The notes under the pieces: model-generated
Database searches by the model: none
What the model saw: only the letters and a program-made list of their open reading frames with translations
Told to the model about the DNA's origin: nothing
Translations under genes and position numbers: made by a program
Assembly (NCBI GenBank): GCA_015228875.1
Contig: JADGCS010000013.1
Span: 1-56,019 of the forward strand
Length of the DNA stretch: 56,019 nt
Direction of reading: 5' to 3'
DNA from: Deltaproteobacteria bacterium
Lineage (GTDB): Bacteria; UBA10199; JADGCS01
In this document: in pieces, positions 26,528 through 35,570 of the stretch
How positions within the stretch are numbered: position 1 is the stretch's first letter
How the letters are laid out: each line of letters begins with the position of its first letter

Positions 26528-27077
26528 GAACACACCACAATCCATGAGACCAATGTCAGAGACAGTCATCCACGGGGCCATGGTCAGGGTTTTTAATCTC
26601 GGTGTCCTGCTCCTTGGCAGGAGTGGTATTGGCAAGACCGGATGCGTTATCGACCTGCTCTCGCTTGGTCACTGCCTTATTGCAGATGATGCTGTTAAGA
26701 TAACCACAGGTCAAGACGGCGGCCTGCATGCCTCTCCCTGCAATGATTTGCGGCCCTACCTGCATCTCAGGGGTGTGGGTGTGGTTGATGTGAGGCAGAT
26801 ATTTGGAACGCATCTTCTCTGTGACGGACACAGGGTTGATCTTGTGATCCGGCTTTGTGATGAGGGTGCGGAGTGTGAGGATGAACTTCTGGGCGACAGG
26901 CTCTCTTATACCTTACAGGGCCAGGATTGCCCCTGCCTTAACATCCCCGCGTCCCCGCAAAAAAATCTTGCGGGTATTATCGAAGTGGCTGTCAAAAATG
27001 AACAGGTCAAAAGGAGCGGCATGCACGCTTTAAAAGATTTTATTAACGCACATGAAAAACTGCTGAACCACCAATGA
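26526..27077 (+). CDS. hprK: Short HPr kinase/phosphorylase (C-terminal domain only)
   Basis: This 183-residue protein corresponds to the catalytic C-terminal domain of HprK, which phosphorylates a serine on HPr using ATP and reverses the reaction with phosphate. The P-loop is LLLGRSGIGKTG, the catalytic-Asp segment is GHCLIADDAVKI, and the family signature region reads LHLRGVGVVDVRQIFG. The ~130-residue N-terminal domain of full-length HprK is absent, as also seen in alphaproteobacterial short forms. The frame upstream is repeat B4, so the missing domain is not hidden there. The usual IEVRG Glu is replaced in YLHLRG. It overlaps rapZ by 4 bases (ATGA). Confidence 0.88.
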   Translation: MNTPQSMRPMSETVIHGAMVRVFNLGVLLLGRSGIGKTGCVIDLLSLGHCLIADDAVKITTGQDGGLHASPCNDLRPYLHLRGVGVVDVRQIFGTHLLCDGHRVDLVIRLCDEGAECEDELLGDRLSYTLQGQDCPCLNIPASPQKNLAGIIEVAVKNEQVKRSGMHALKDFINAHEKLLNHQ

Positions 27078-27940
27078 ATAAAAAAAAGAAACAGTTTTAT
27101 ATCCTGTCGGGGTATTCGGGGGCGGGCAAGACGATAGCCCTCAGATCCATAGAGGAGCTGGGTTTTTATTGTGTGGATAATCTCCCGGCGGATCTGCTTG
27201 ATGACTTTTCAGAACTCCTCAGTGTTAATAAAAACATCGACAAGATAGCCGTGGTGATCGATGCGCGCGGCAAGGATTTTATGCGCTCTTTTAAATCCAC
27301 GATTGTCAAACTCAAAACAAGATTTAACATACAGGTTTTGTTTTTCGATACGAGTCTTGAGGAGATCACCAGGCGATTCAAGGAATCACGTCTCAAACAC
27401 CCCTTATCGCTGCACGGTTCAATCAAGGACGGCTACGAGGCCGAAAGAACAATCCTTGAAGAACTCAGACAAAATGCCAACTTGATTATCAACACAACCC
27501 TGTTAAATGTCCACGCGCAAAAATCGGTGGTGCAGAAGTATGTTCAAAGGAGCGAAAAACAGATCTTCGAGATTCATCTAATGAGCTTTGGATTCAAGTA
27601 CGGAATCCCGGCTGAGGCCGATGTTGTGATCGATGTGCGTTTTTTGGATAATCCTTTTTTTGTAAAAGAACTCAAAAACAAAACAGGCCTTGACCGTGTG
27701 GTGCAGAAATATATCTTTAACAACCGGCGTGCACATGTTTTTATGAACAAGACAAAGGCCTATCTGGATTATCTTTTAAGGGAATACAGAGATTCCGGGA
27801 AAAATTACGCCAACGTGTCTTTTGGCTGTACCGGTGGCAGACATCGATCTGTTGCGGTCGTGCAGGAGTTAAACAGCAATTTTATGAAAAAAAAGAGGGT
27901 TGTTACCAGTATCAATCACAGAGATATCAATGAATCATAA
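27074..27940 (+). CDS. rapZ: RapZ family nucleotide-binding protein (RNase adapter)
   Basis: This 288-residue protein of the RapZ/YvcJ family has an N-terminal P-loop domain (ILSGYSGAGKTIALRSIEELG) and a C-terminal domain ending in the signature FGCTGGRHRSVAVVQEL. The middle motif SFGFKYGIPAEADVVIDVRFL is also typical. In enterobacteria RapZ guides RNase E to the glmZ small RNA and senses glucosamine-6-phosphate; in other groups the role is less clear. Its translation is coupled at both ends: 4-base overlap with hprK and 11-base overlap with ptsH. Confidence 0.95.
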   Translation: MNKKKKQFYILSGYSGAGKTIALRSIEELGFYCVDNLPADLLDDFSELLSVNKNIDKIAVVIDARGKDFMRSFKSTIVKLKTRFNIQVLFFDTSLEEITRRFKESRLKHPLSLHGSIKDGYEAERTILEELRQNANLIINTTLLNVHAQKSVVQKYVQRSEKQIFEIHLMSFGFKYGIPAEADVVIDVRFLDNPFFVKELKNKTGLDRVVQKYIFNNRRAHVFMNKTKAYLDYLLREYRDSGKNYANVSFGCTGGRHRSVAVVQELNSNFMKKKRVVTSINHRDINES

Positions 27941-28205
27941 CAGGCTTACAGCGGATCTTGTTATTGTCAATAAACTCGGTATCCACGCCAGGGCGGCCGC
28001 AAGATTTGTAAAACTGGCCTTTCAATACAAATCGACTATCTATCTCATCAAGGATGGTCAGGAATCCGATGGCAAATCCATCATGAGTCTCCTGATGCTC
28101 GCCGCAGAGAAAGGCAGCATTGTCACCTTAATGGTCTCCGGAGAAGATCAGCAGGAGGCCTTTGATTCTTTAAAACAACTGATCGAGAGCGGTTTTGGGG
28201 AGTAG
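27930..28205 (+). CDS. ptsH: Phosphocarrier protein HPr (NPr-type)
   Basis: This 91-residue HPr-fold protein carries the EI-dependent phosphorylation site His19 in VNKLGIHARAAARFV and the HprK target serine Ser50 in DGKSIMSLLMLAA. Both sites are intact, which fits the presence of a short HprK three frames upstream. The start overlaps the rapZ end by 11 bases. Its stop lies one base from the stop of the convergent gene at 28207, so transcription from the two sides would collide here unless termination occurs within the coding ends. Confidence 0.95.
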   Translation: MNHNRLTADLVIVNKLGIHARAAARFVKLAFQYKSTIYLIKDGQESDGKSIMSLLMLAAEKGSIVTLMVSGEDQQEAFDSLKQLIESGFGE

Positions 28206-28206
28206 A

Positions 28207-29100
28207 TTACAGATCCTTTAATATTTCTTTTCTTTTTTGCTTGTACTCTGCATTTGTAATCAGGGCTTGATTTTTTAGCGCCTCGAGTTCGGAGAGTCTT
28301 GTTTTGACATCCTGTGCGGGTGTGGTTTGTGATTCTGGCGTCAGGATTTCGGTGTTTTTTGCTGTTTGGGGGGCGTTGGTTGTCTCTTGTTTGTTTGTTG
28401 TGACTGATTTTGTTTGGTCCTTTGTTGCTTTTTCTTTTGCGGGGATAACCTGGGTTGTGTCGATTTCTTCGGGGATGGCCGCAAAATTGCTGGCAAAGTC
28501 GTAACCGGGTTTAAGGATGATTGCGTCGGCATCCGGGACTAATACCTGTCCCTCTTTGGCCGTGAGGCTTACACGGATACTTTTTGCCTTGTTTAATGAT
28601 TCATCAATACGTGATGCCTGTTTGTAATCCCCTTTAAGTTTGGCAAAGAGTTTTGAAAAATTGAAATTGACGCCTTCATCGGTGATGTAAATGTTGATCA
28701 CAGAGACAAAGTCGTTTCTGATTACAAACATGGGCCGTTTGTGGACAATGGACATATTGACCACCTGATTGGGTGCGGCCTGCTCGAGGGCCTTGACGAT
28801 TAAAGGCGCATATTTGCGGGCCTCGACAGGGGTGAAGATATTTGAAGTGTCAAATTTTTCTTTCTTGAGGAGTTTTGCCTTGTTGAGTTCGAGACTGTTC
28901 AGCATGTCTGTCATCTGCTGTGCCGTGATTGTTGTACAGGGGTGCATGAGTGTCTGTCCGGCAAGCTGCTTGTTGGAGAGCTTGTTGAGTTTAACCCAAT
29001 CGGCGCGGTTGCGGTAGATGTAGGTTTTATCCTTTGCTGCAACAGGATGGATAATACAAAACAATAATGCGATGACGAGTGATAAAGTTGTTTTTTTCAT
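28207..29100 (-). CDS. Exported protein with C-terminal SHOCT-like domain
   Basis: This 297-residue protein starts with a clear signal peptide (MKKTTLSLVIALLFCIIHPVAA). The body (about 25-200) is unrecognised. A Thr/Gln/Pro-rich linker follows (about 205-265), then a ~30-residue C-terminal segment, RLSELEALKNQALITNAEYKQKRKEIL, that matches the SHOCT pattern, a short helical oligomerisation motif. It is probably periplasmic. It is convergent with ptsH (1-base gap). The gap upstream (29101-29344) contains repeat A5. Confidence 0.75.
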   Translation of the reverse strand: MKKTTLSLVIALLFCIIHPVAAKDKTYIYRNRADWVKLNKLSNKQLAGQTLMHPCTTITAQQMTDMLNSLELNKAKLLKKEKFDTSNIFTPVEARKYAPLIVKALEQAAPNQVVNMSIVHKRPMFVIRNDFVSVINIYITDEGVNFNFSKLFAKLKGDYKQASRIDESLNKAKSIRVSLTAKEGQVLVPDADAIILKPGYDFASNFAAIPEEIDTTQVIPAKEKATKDQTKSVTTNKQETTNAPQTAKNTEILTPESQTTPAQDVKTRLSELEALKNQALITNAEYKQKRKEILKDL

Positions 29101-29246
29101 ATGATTGTCTGACCTTTCGTTGTTTAATCAGGGACCCGATGCATCCAATTTTTCTCTGTCTTTGTCTTCTCTTTGTTTCTCATTCTTCGATCAGGACCCT
29201 GTAAAGGTTGCTTATTTTATTATCAGGCAATATTCAATAGCCTTTT

Positions 29247-29335
29247 TAAGCACTAGTAGTGCTTTTCTACGCGATTTTACATCAATAATATTTTGAAGCA
29301 CCTGCCCGCGTAGTTTCTGCCGCTTTATGCGGGTT
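29247..29335 (-). repeat. Family A structured repeat, copy A5 (most divergent)
   Basis: Palindrome AAGCACTAGTAGTGCTT (29248-29264) replaces AACCTT..AAGGTT, with both arms changed together. CTACGCG (29267-29273) pairs with CGCGTAG (29307-29313), and CCGCTTTATGCGGG is at 29320-29333. It lies 10 bases downstream of the BON-domain gene end, between two genes on the minus strand. Confidence 0.85.
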
Positions 29336-29344
29336 TAGGTGTTA

Positions 29345-29926
29345 CTAATACTCCAGATCCTGATAGTCTTCTTCTCCATCTGTGGGTGGGTCGTCCGGTT
29401 TATCTGCCTTCTTTTTGGGCGCCTTTGCAGGCTCTGTTTTTGTTGTGATTGTCTCTTCTTCTGTCAGGTCGACTTCGTTAAGGCCCGTGTCATCATTGGA
29501 GTTTTCGGCCCTGTTTATTTTTTTGTCCTTTTTTTGCTTTTGTTTTTTTTCTGACTTTTCAGACAGAAAAGACCAGTCGTTGTTTGTTTTTTGCGGTGTT
29601 TGATCTGCTGTGGTGGCATTATTAAGGACGAGATAGGCCCTGACTTCTTTGACCCCCCGTTGTTGTTCGGTGACCTCGATAGCCCTGTCTATCTGATCTT
29701 GCGTGGCCATAGTCCCGTTAAGGGTCACAACACCCTTCCAGACCTTGACACCCACATCATTTGATTTGATCCCTTTTTTGCCGATAAACTTTGAACGCAG
29801 TTTGACAAGGATGACATTGTCGTCCACAACTTCGCCAAAACTTCGCTTGGAACTGGTTGCCGAACATTGCGCGAGAAATATTACGGTAATAACCACAAGC
29901 ACTGTTGTAAATGTTTTACTCATCAT
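29345..29926 (-). CDS. BON-domain lipoprotein
   Basis: This 193-residue product starts with a signal peptide and lipobox (IFLAQC, Cys ~21). A single BON domain follows at about 35-105 (DDNVILVKLRSKFIGKKGIKSNDVG, VVTLNGTMATQDQIDRAIEV, VRAYL). The last ~85 residues are Lys/Glu/Asp-rich and probably disordered. BON domains bind membrane phospholipids and help outer-membrane integrity in OsmY/DolP-like proteins. An AAGGAG site precedes the start (ATGATG; either Met possible). Confidence 0.85.
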   Translation of the reverse strand: MMSKTFTTVLVVITVIFLAQCSATSSKRSFGEVVDDNVILVKLRSKFIGKKGIKSNDVGVKVWKGVVTLNGTMATQDQIDRAIEVTEQQRGVKEVRAYLVLNNATTADQTPQKTNNDWSFLSEKSEKKQKQKKDKKINRAENSNDDTGLNEVDLTEEETITTKTEPAKAPKKKADKPDDPPTDGEEDYQDLEY

Positions 29927-30021
29927 GAAAGATGCTCCTTATGGGCAGCAGGTTTTTTATGTCTTTATATCACGAATAAACATCATTTTACAAATACTAG
30001 AAGTTGGAATATTGACTTTTT

Positions 30022-30567
30022 ATGAGGATCATTGCTGGCAGCGCAAAGGGAAAAAAAATTCACGCACCCGTTGATGGCAAAATAGTACGGCCCGCCCTTG
30101 GCAAGGTCCGGGAAGCGATTTTCTCAATCCTGGGTGCTGTCGATCAAAAGGTGATTCTTGATGTCTTTGCCGGTACAGGGAGTCTTGGGCTCGAAGGCTT
30201 GAGCCGCGGTGCTGCTGCCTGTTACTTTATAGAGTCACACCCGACAGCCATCAAATGTATCATGACCAGTCTGGAACACCTTGGGTTTCTGGATGTCGCC
30301 CATGTTTTTAAACGCATTCTCCCACACGGACTTAAGGGCCTCCGTCTCACAAAGAAACCCGATATTATTTTTTGTGATCCGCCTTACGACAAAAATCTTG
30401 TCAACAGGACATTAAAAGCCCTTGTGCAGTACAAATTCGTTGACCGTGATTCCACCGTCATTGTAGAACACACGCGTCGAGAACAGCCGGATCTACCAGA
30501 ATTAACGCTTGTAAAACAAAAAAAATACGGCCAGACGATCATCTCTTTTCTGGTCCTGTCCGCATGA
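30022..30567 (+). CDS. rsmD: 16S rRNA (guanine966-N2)-methyltransferase
   Basis: This 181-residue SAM-dependent methyltransferase starts MRIIAGSAKGKKI and has RPALGKVREAIFSIL, the SAM loop ILDVFAGTGSLGLEGLSRGA (about 44-63) and the N6/N2-methylase motif DPPYD. These are standard RsmD features; it methylates G966 of 16S rRNA in the 30S head. The length is normal. It is followed after 9 bases by coaD, the order found in many bacteria. Confidence 0.95.
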   Translation: MRIIAGSAKGKKIHAPVDGKIVRPALGKVREAIFSILGAVDQKVILDVFAGTGSLGLEGLSRGAAACYFIESHPTAIKCIMTSLEHLGFLDVAHVFKRILPHGLKGLRLTKKPDIIFCDPPYDKNLVNRTLKALVQYKFVDRDSTVIVEHTRREQPDLPELTLVKQKKYGQTIISFLVLSA

Positions 30568-30576
30568 CAAACCAAT

Positions 30577-31080
30577 ATGGCAGTTAAACAGAACAACTGT
30601 GCCATCTGTGCCGGCACGTTCGATCCCCCCAGTTTTGGTCATATCAACATCATCGAAAGGGCCCTCAAGGTTTTTGACTGTATCACCATCGCTATTGCTC
30701 TGGACAATGCCAAGGGGTGTCTCTTCTCCTTCGAAGAAAGAAAGGCTGTCTTTAGCGAAATTTTTAAGGACGAACCGCGGGTCAAGATAGATTCGTTCAG
30801 GGGGCTTTTGGTCGAGTACGCACGTCAAAAGGGTATTAATGTTCTGGTGAGGGGTATCAGGACCGTCGCCGACTACGAATACGAGCTTCAAATGTCGCTT
30901 GCAAACCGCATGCTCAATTCCAACATCGAAACCATCTTTATCATGACAGAAGGCCGTTACAGTCATATCAGTTCATCCATCGTCAAACAGATTATCAAAC
31001 TTGGTGGCTCGGGCAGGGATATGATTCACCCCTGTGTCGAAGAAAAACTTAAAGAAAAACTCTTTCCAAAGTCAAAATAA
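30577..31080 (+). CDS. coaD: Phosphopantetheine adenylyltransferase
   Basis: This 167-residue nucleotidyltransferase catalyses the fourth step of coenzyme A synthesis, joining ATP and 4'-phosphopantetheine. The signature is [20 protein letters not shown], a variant of GSFDPxTxGH with the catalytic histidine kept. The motif [20 protein letters not shown] and the ISSSIVKQI segment are present. A gene is co-directional on both sides (rsmD upstream, fbaB 16 bases downstream), suggesting one operon. Confidence 0.96.
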   Translation: MAVKQNNCAICAGTFDPPSFGHINIIERALKVFDCITIAIALDNAKGCLFSFEERKAVFSEIFKDEPRVKIDSFRGLLVEYARQKGINVLVRGIRTVADYEYELQMSLANRMLNSNIETIFIMTEGRYSHISSSIVKQIIKLGGSGRDMIHPCVEEKLKEKLFPKSK

Positions 31081-31096
31081 AAAAAAGGAGGTGCTC

Positions 31097-32149
31097 ATGG
31101 GAAAAACAAACATCAAGGAATTACTGGGATCAGAGGCCGAACAACTGCTTAAGTACAGGCCCAAGGTTTCATCAGAGTTGCTGCAGTTGCCGGGGCCCGA
31201 TTATATCGACCGCGTTTGGGCTCATTCAGATCGCAACATCCAGGTGCTCAAGTCACTTGGCGGTATACTCAATCACGGCAGGCTCTCTGGTACGGGCTAT
31301 GTCTCCATCCTGCCCGTTGATCAAGGCATAGAGCACTCGGCAGGGGCTTCTTTTGCTCCCAATCCTGTTTACTTTGATCCCGAGAACATCATCAGGCTCG
31401 CTATCGAGGGGGGCTGCAATGCTGTAGCTACAACCTTTGGGGCCTTTGGGGTTGTCGCTCGAAAATACGCGCACAAAATTCCGTTCCTTGTAAAAATAAA
31501 TCACAACGAACTCATTTCCTATCCCGACACCTTTGATCAGATCATGTTTGGCAATATCGAAGAAGCGTGGAACCTCGGTGCGGCCGCTGTGGGTGCTACA
31601 ATCTATTTTGGATCTCCAGAATCCAACCGCCAAATTATAGAGGTCGCCGAGGCGTTTCAACATGCCCACGAGCTGGGCATGGCGACGGTACTCTGGTGTT
31701 ATCTGCGCAATCCTGAGTTTAAAAAAGACAAGGACTACCACGTTTCTGCGGATCTTACAGGACAGGCAAATTACATCGGTGTCACAATACAGGCCGACAT
31801 CATCAAACAAAAGATGGCCGAGAACAACGGCGGGTTCAACGCGGTCAAGGTGGGTAAGACCCACAAAAAGGTTTACGAGGACCTCACATCCGATCACCCG
31901 ATCGATCTCTGCCGTTATCAGGTCCTTAATTGTTTCTGCGGACGTGCAGGACTCATCAACTCTGGCGGGGATTCAAAGGGACAGACAGACCTTGCCGAGG
32001 CCGTAAGAACCGCCGTCATCAACAAACGTGCGGGCGGCATGGGGCTCATCTCAGGGCGCAAGGCGTTCCAGAGACCCATGAAGGACGGTGTGGCCCTGCT
32101 TAACGCCATACAAGATGTGTATCTCGATAGAGAGATCACTATTGCTTGA
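31097..32149 (+). CDS. fbaB: Class I fructose-bisphosphate aldolase (FbaB/DhnA type)
   Basis: This 350-residue aldolase splits fructose-1,6-bisphosphate through a lysine Schiff base, without metal. It is close to E. coli FbaB over its full length: [59 protein letters not shown] and the end [25 protein letters not shown] are nearly collinear with it. An excellent AGGAGGTG site fixes the ATG at 31097; the longer frame from 31034 overlaps coaD. With pgi and gpmI it supplies glycolysis/gluconeogenesis steps. Confidence 0.95.
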   Translation: MGKTNIKELLGSEAEQLLKYRPKVSSELLQLPGPDYIDRVWAHSDRNIQVLKSLGGILNHGRLSGTGYVSILPVDQGIEHSAGASFAPNPVYFDPENIIRLAIEGGCNAVATTFGAFGVVARKYAHKIPFLVKINHNELISYPDTFDQIMFGNIEEAWNLGAAAVGATIYFGSPESNRQIIEVAEAFQHAHELGMATVLWCYLRNPEFKKDKDYHVSADLTGQANYIGVTIQADIIKQKMAENNGGFNAVKVGKTHKKVYEDLTSDHPIDLCRYQVLNCFCGRAGLINSGGDSKGQTDLAEAVRTAVINKRAGGMGLISGRKAFQRPMKDGVALLNAIQDVYLDREITIA

Positions 32150-32220
32150 TGATTGTTGTCTGAAACGTCAGACCCAAAATCAAAATCCACGTCTGTTTTT
32201 TTATTGGGTGTGTTTGGGGT

Positions 32221-34134
32221 CTATAAAAGTTTTTCCATCTCATCGAGTGTCCTGCCAAAAAGGTCAAACGCGGCCTGGATGGCTGCGGGCTCGCTCATGT
32301 CGACACCGGCCTCTTTCATTAGTGTGAGGGGGGGCTTTGACTGGCCGTTTTTTAACATCTGCAGGTACTTTTCTGCCGCGCTTTCACCGTTTGCCTTGAT
32401 GTTCTCTGCAAAGGCGATCCCCGAGGAGAGACCTGTTGCGTAATTGTACATATAAAACTTGTAATAGAAGTGCGGGATGTAGGCCCACTCGATGTCATCG
32501 TTCGCGTCGATGACAAAATCGGGGCCGTAATATTTTTGTATAAGCTCCCTGTATGTTTTGTTTAAAAGATCAGCGGTCAGGGGTGTCCCATTTTCAAAGA
32601 GGCGGTGAATCTCTCTTTCAAATTCTGCAAACAAGGTTTGGCGGAAGATGGTTGTCCTGATGGTCTCTAATCTTTCGTTGAGAAAATAGAGCTTTTCCTC
32701 TTTTGTTTTTGCATCGGCGATCATTGTATCGAGCAGGAGTGTCTCGTTTATTGTGGATGCTGTCTCGGCAATAAACACGGCGTAGTTTGCCGCTGCGTAG
32801 GGCTGGTGGGTCATGGCGTAATGACTGTGCATGGCATGACCAAACTCGTGTGCCAGTGTTGACAGGTCATCGTATTCACCAAAGTAATTCATTTTGACAT
32901 AGGGGTGCATCCCGTAGACAGAATTGCACGAGGCGCCGGAGTCTTTGTCCTGATGCGGGTAAAGGTCCACCCAGCCGGTTTTAAGATCCATGTTTGTTTT
33001 TAGTTCGTCTGCGTATTTTCTGCCCAGTGGGCTCAAGGCCTGTGTAATGGTTGTGATGGCTGTCGGGTAATCATAATGAAGCTGGACAGATTTGATCATC
33101 GGGACGTAGAGATCGTAGATATGAATATTATCGAGTCCCATGATTTTTTTTCTTAACGTTACGTAGCGGTGAAGTTTGTCGAGGTTTTGATGTGCGGTGT
33201 TGATGAGATTATCGTAAACAGTCGTGCTGACATTTTCTTTGTCGAGATAGGCCTCGATTGCCTGGTTGTACCCGCGGGCCTTTGCGAAGAAACTGCTCAG
33301 TTTGACCTGACCGGAGAGTGTCGATGCCAGGGTGTTCTGATACTGTTTGATCTGCTTAAAAAAAACAGCGACAGTATTTTTTCTGACCTCACGGTCTGAC
33401 GAACGGCGGTATTTGGGATAATTGGAGAGGTTGAGCCTGACTGGTTTGCCTTCTTCGTCCCTGATTTCGGGAAATGCGATCTCGCTGAGAAAGGACTGAA
33501 AGGTCAGTTCGGTATCGGACGGGAGTTCGTTGATGTCAATCTCGGCCCAGAGATTGTCGCCCGCCATGGCGAGGAGCCGCTCCTCTCCTCCAGAAAGAAC
33601 ACGGTCCTTGCGACGTAAAAAATTGTCAATGGTGGTAAAATACTCCTTTAAGATACCCTTTGTGCCGGCGTTGATAAGCATGGCAGGATCGGCCTTAAGG
33701 ATCTCTTCTCTGATAAAGGAGCTGTCCTTGAGCTGTTTATTGACAAGTGACAGGGCCTTTTTTTTCATGTCGAGGTACCGGTTATCTGTCTGGTGAGTCT
33801 CCTCTTGAAGGCGTGCGTAGAGGGCAAGCCAGGTGATTTTTTTGCTGAGGGAAAAATAAAAGTCGAGGGCTGTTTTGATTTTGTCTGGTGTTGTGAGCGT
33901 GCCCTTAAATTGTGCCAGTTGTTCAAGTTCTTGTGAGACCTCTGAGTAACTTGATTCCCAGGCCGCGTCATTTGCAAAGAGGTGCGATGTGTTCCATTTA
34001 AAATCGGCGGGAATATTGTCCCGCGGCATATTGGAATCGGGTATAAAACCGGTGGAGGTCTGTGCCGTGGCGAGGCTGTTGCTGTCTACAACGAAAAATG
34101 AAAAAACGGTTATGAAAAAATATTTTTTAAACAT
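32221..34134 (-). CDS. pepF: Exported oligoendopeptidase F-type M3 metallopeptidase
   Basis: This 637-residue zinc peptidase is of the M3B/PepF family. The zinc motif HEFGHAMH lies near residue 427, and the distal family motif (DIEWAYIPHFYYKFYMYNYATG) near residue 555. Unlike the cytoplasmic PepF of lactic bacteria, it begins with a hydrophobic signal-like segment (MFKKYFFITVFSFFVVDSNSLATA), so it is probably periplasmic or secreted and trims short peptides outside the cytoplasm. An AAGGAG site precedes the ATG. It converges with fbaB. Confidence 0.92.
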   Translation of the reverse strand: MFKKYFFITVFSFFVVDSNSLATAQTSTGFIPDSNMPRDNIPADFKWNTSHLFANDAAWESSYSEVSQELEQLAQFKGTLTTPDKIKTALDFYFSLSKKITWLALYARLQEETHQTDNRYLDMKKKALSLVNKQLKDSSFIREEILKADPAMLINAGTKGILKEYFTTIDNFLRRKDRVLSGGEERLLAMAGDNLWAEIDINELPSDTELTFQSFLSEIAFPEIRDEEGKPVRLNLSNYPKYRRSSDREVRKNTVAVFFKQIKQYQNTLASTLSGQVKLSSFFAKARGYNQAIEAYLDKENVSTTVYDNLINTAHQNLDKLHRYVTLRKKIMGLDNIHIYDLYVPMIKSVQLHYDYPTAITTITQALSPLGRKYADELKTNMDLKTGWVDLYPHQDKDSGASCNSVYGMHPYVKMNYFGEYDDLSTLAHEFGHAMHSHYAMTHQPYAAANYAVFIAETASTINETLLLDTMIADAKTKEEKLYFLNERLETIRTTIFRQTLFAEFEREIHRLFENGTPLTADLLNKTYRELIQKYYGPDFVIDANDDIEWAYIPHFYYKFYMYNYATGLSSGIAFAENIKANGESAAEKYLQMLKNGQSKPPLTLMKEAGVDMSEPAAIQAAFDLFGRTLDEMEKLL

Positions 34135-34302
34135 GTGAACTCCTTTGCAATGTACACTGGGTCAAACTTGATAAGCAGATTGTGCTTTATGCCGAGGAGT
34201 CCTCCGGGTCAAGGGGGCTCTGCAGGTGTGTATTTGCCTTGGCCGGGGAGTTGTTCGAAAACAGGGCTATACAACATTGCTCATTTTGTATAATCAGCCC
34301 CC

Positions 34303-35205
34303 ATGGTTTTTATAGGAGAAATCGCGGCGCTGGGTACAGCAGTGACATGGTCCGCCTGTTCAATTATTTTCACCTCTGCCAGCAGACGGATTGGCGCGTT
34401 TGACATGAACCATTACCGGATGGTTTTTGGAACCGCCATGATCATGCTGGCCTTGTTTGTCATCAGGGGCACAGTCCTCCCTGTCACGTTTTCTTTTAAC
34501 GTCTGGATGATGCTTGGTATCAGCGGTTTTTTTGGCTATTTTCTGTGCGATATTTTTTTGTTTCAGTGTTATCTTGATGCTGGTCCGCGTGTCGGGATCA
34601 CCTTGTTTAATTTTTATCCCTTTGCTTCGGCCGTGCTTGCGTGGTTTTTTCTCGACGAGCGCCTTTCTCTTACGGCTTGGGCCGGGATGTTTGTCACGAT
34701 GACAGGCACCACGCTGATGCTTTTGGAAAAACGCGGGCAAGGCGCGGACATCAGACCCCCGCGTTTCGGGCGTGGCGTCTTGATGGCCTTGGGTGCTGCC
34801 TTTTTTCAGGGGATCAGCTTTACAATAGCGAAACCCTTTTTGACAGGCCCGGATTCTGTTGATTCCTTGAGCGCCACCCTGATCCGCGCCCTGTGCGGTC
34901 TTGCGGCCTACTGGATCACAAGCGCTGTCAGCGGGCGTTTGCGCTCAGTGTTGCGGCAATTGCAAAATGTGCGGGTGATGGCGACCATTGCGGTGGGTTC
35001 TGTGGTTGGCCCGTCTGTGGGCGTCTGGCTCTCGATGGTCGCCCTTAAACACGCCCCCGTGGGGATTGCATCAACCCTCATGGCGACGATGCCGCTCGCC
35101 ATTTTACCCATGACGGCCCTTGTCTATAAAGAAAAAATCACCCTGCGCACCGTCCTCAGTGCCGTGCTTGCCTGTCTTGGGATTTATATCCTTTTCTGTG
35201 CGTAG
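34303..35205 (+). CDS. EamA/DMT family transporter
   Basis: This 300-residue inner-membrane protein has about ten hydrophobic segments in two repeated EamA halves. The first half shows GEIAALGTAVTWSACSIIF and ends FLDERLSLTAWAGMFVTMTGTTLM. The second starts LMALGAAFFQGISFTIAKPF and ends YKEKITLRTVLSAVLACLGIYIL. Drug/metabolite transporters of this type export amino acids or other metabolites; the substrate is unknown. No good ribosome site is visible before the ATG. The region 34135-34302 upstream holds nothing recognised. Confidence 0.9.
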   Translation: MVFIGEIAALGTAVTWSACSIIFTSASRRIGAFDMNHYRMVFGTAMIMLALFVIRGTVLPVTFSFNVWMMLGISGFFGYFLCDIFLFQCYLDAGPRVGITLFNFYPFASAVLAWFFLDERLSLTAWAGMFVTMTGTTLMLLEKRGQGADIRPPRFGRGVLMALGAAFFQGISFTIAKPFLTGPDSVDSLSATLIRALCGLAAYWITSAVSGRLRSVLRQLQNVRVMATIAVGSVVGPSVGVWLSMVALKHAPVGIASTLMATMPLAILPMTALVYKEKITLRTVLSAVLACLGIYILFCA

Positions 35206-35309
35206 CGCATGTTTTCTGGGGACCTGTCAAAACCTGACCCCTTGCCCACGATTTGTTTTTTTGAAACAGACCTCTTTAGCCCGCCCCGTTGTTGTGCTTG
35301 ATCACAAGA

Positions 35310-35570
35310 CTACCGCCTGTAAACCTCACGACGATGAGCGACCCGAATGCTTTCAACCTGTATCAGGTGTCGTCTGATAAAATACACGATTCGCCAATCC
35401 CCAGCCCGAAACGAACGGTATTCTTTAAGTTCCCCTTTAAGCTGTTTTCCCAAAAAAGGATCATCTGATAACTTGGCAATGGCTTGTGCCACTCTTATAC
35501 GAACTGATCTTGTGAGCCGCATGAACTGCTTTTCGGCGGTCGGCGCAAAAACAATTTTGTATTTAGACAC
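35310..35570 (-). CDS. relE: RelE-type toxin
   Basis: This ~86-residue protein has the RelE pattern: YKIVFAPTAEKQFMRL, VRIRVAQAIAKLSDDPF, GKQLKGELKEYRSFRAGDWRIVYFI and the final strand SIRVAHRREVYRR. The basic residues of the last strand fit a ribosome-dependent mRNA endonuclease. The chosen start is GTG at 35570, which overlaps the antitoxin end by 8 bases; an ATG 48 bases further upstream gives a longer, less likely N-terminus. Confidence 0.9.
   Translation of the reverse strand: MSKYKIVFAPTAEKQFMRLTRSVRIRVAQAIAKLSDDPFLGKQLKGELKEYRSFRAGDWRIVYFIRRHLIQVESIRVAHRREVYRR

Noticed and set aside
28304..28504. Hydrophobic 66-codon frame antisense to the SHOCT-like protein gene
   Set aside because: It is a shadow of the Thr/Gln/Pro-rich linker on the other strand and lacks a ribosome site.
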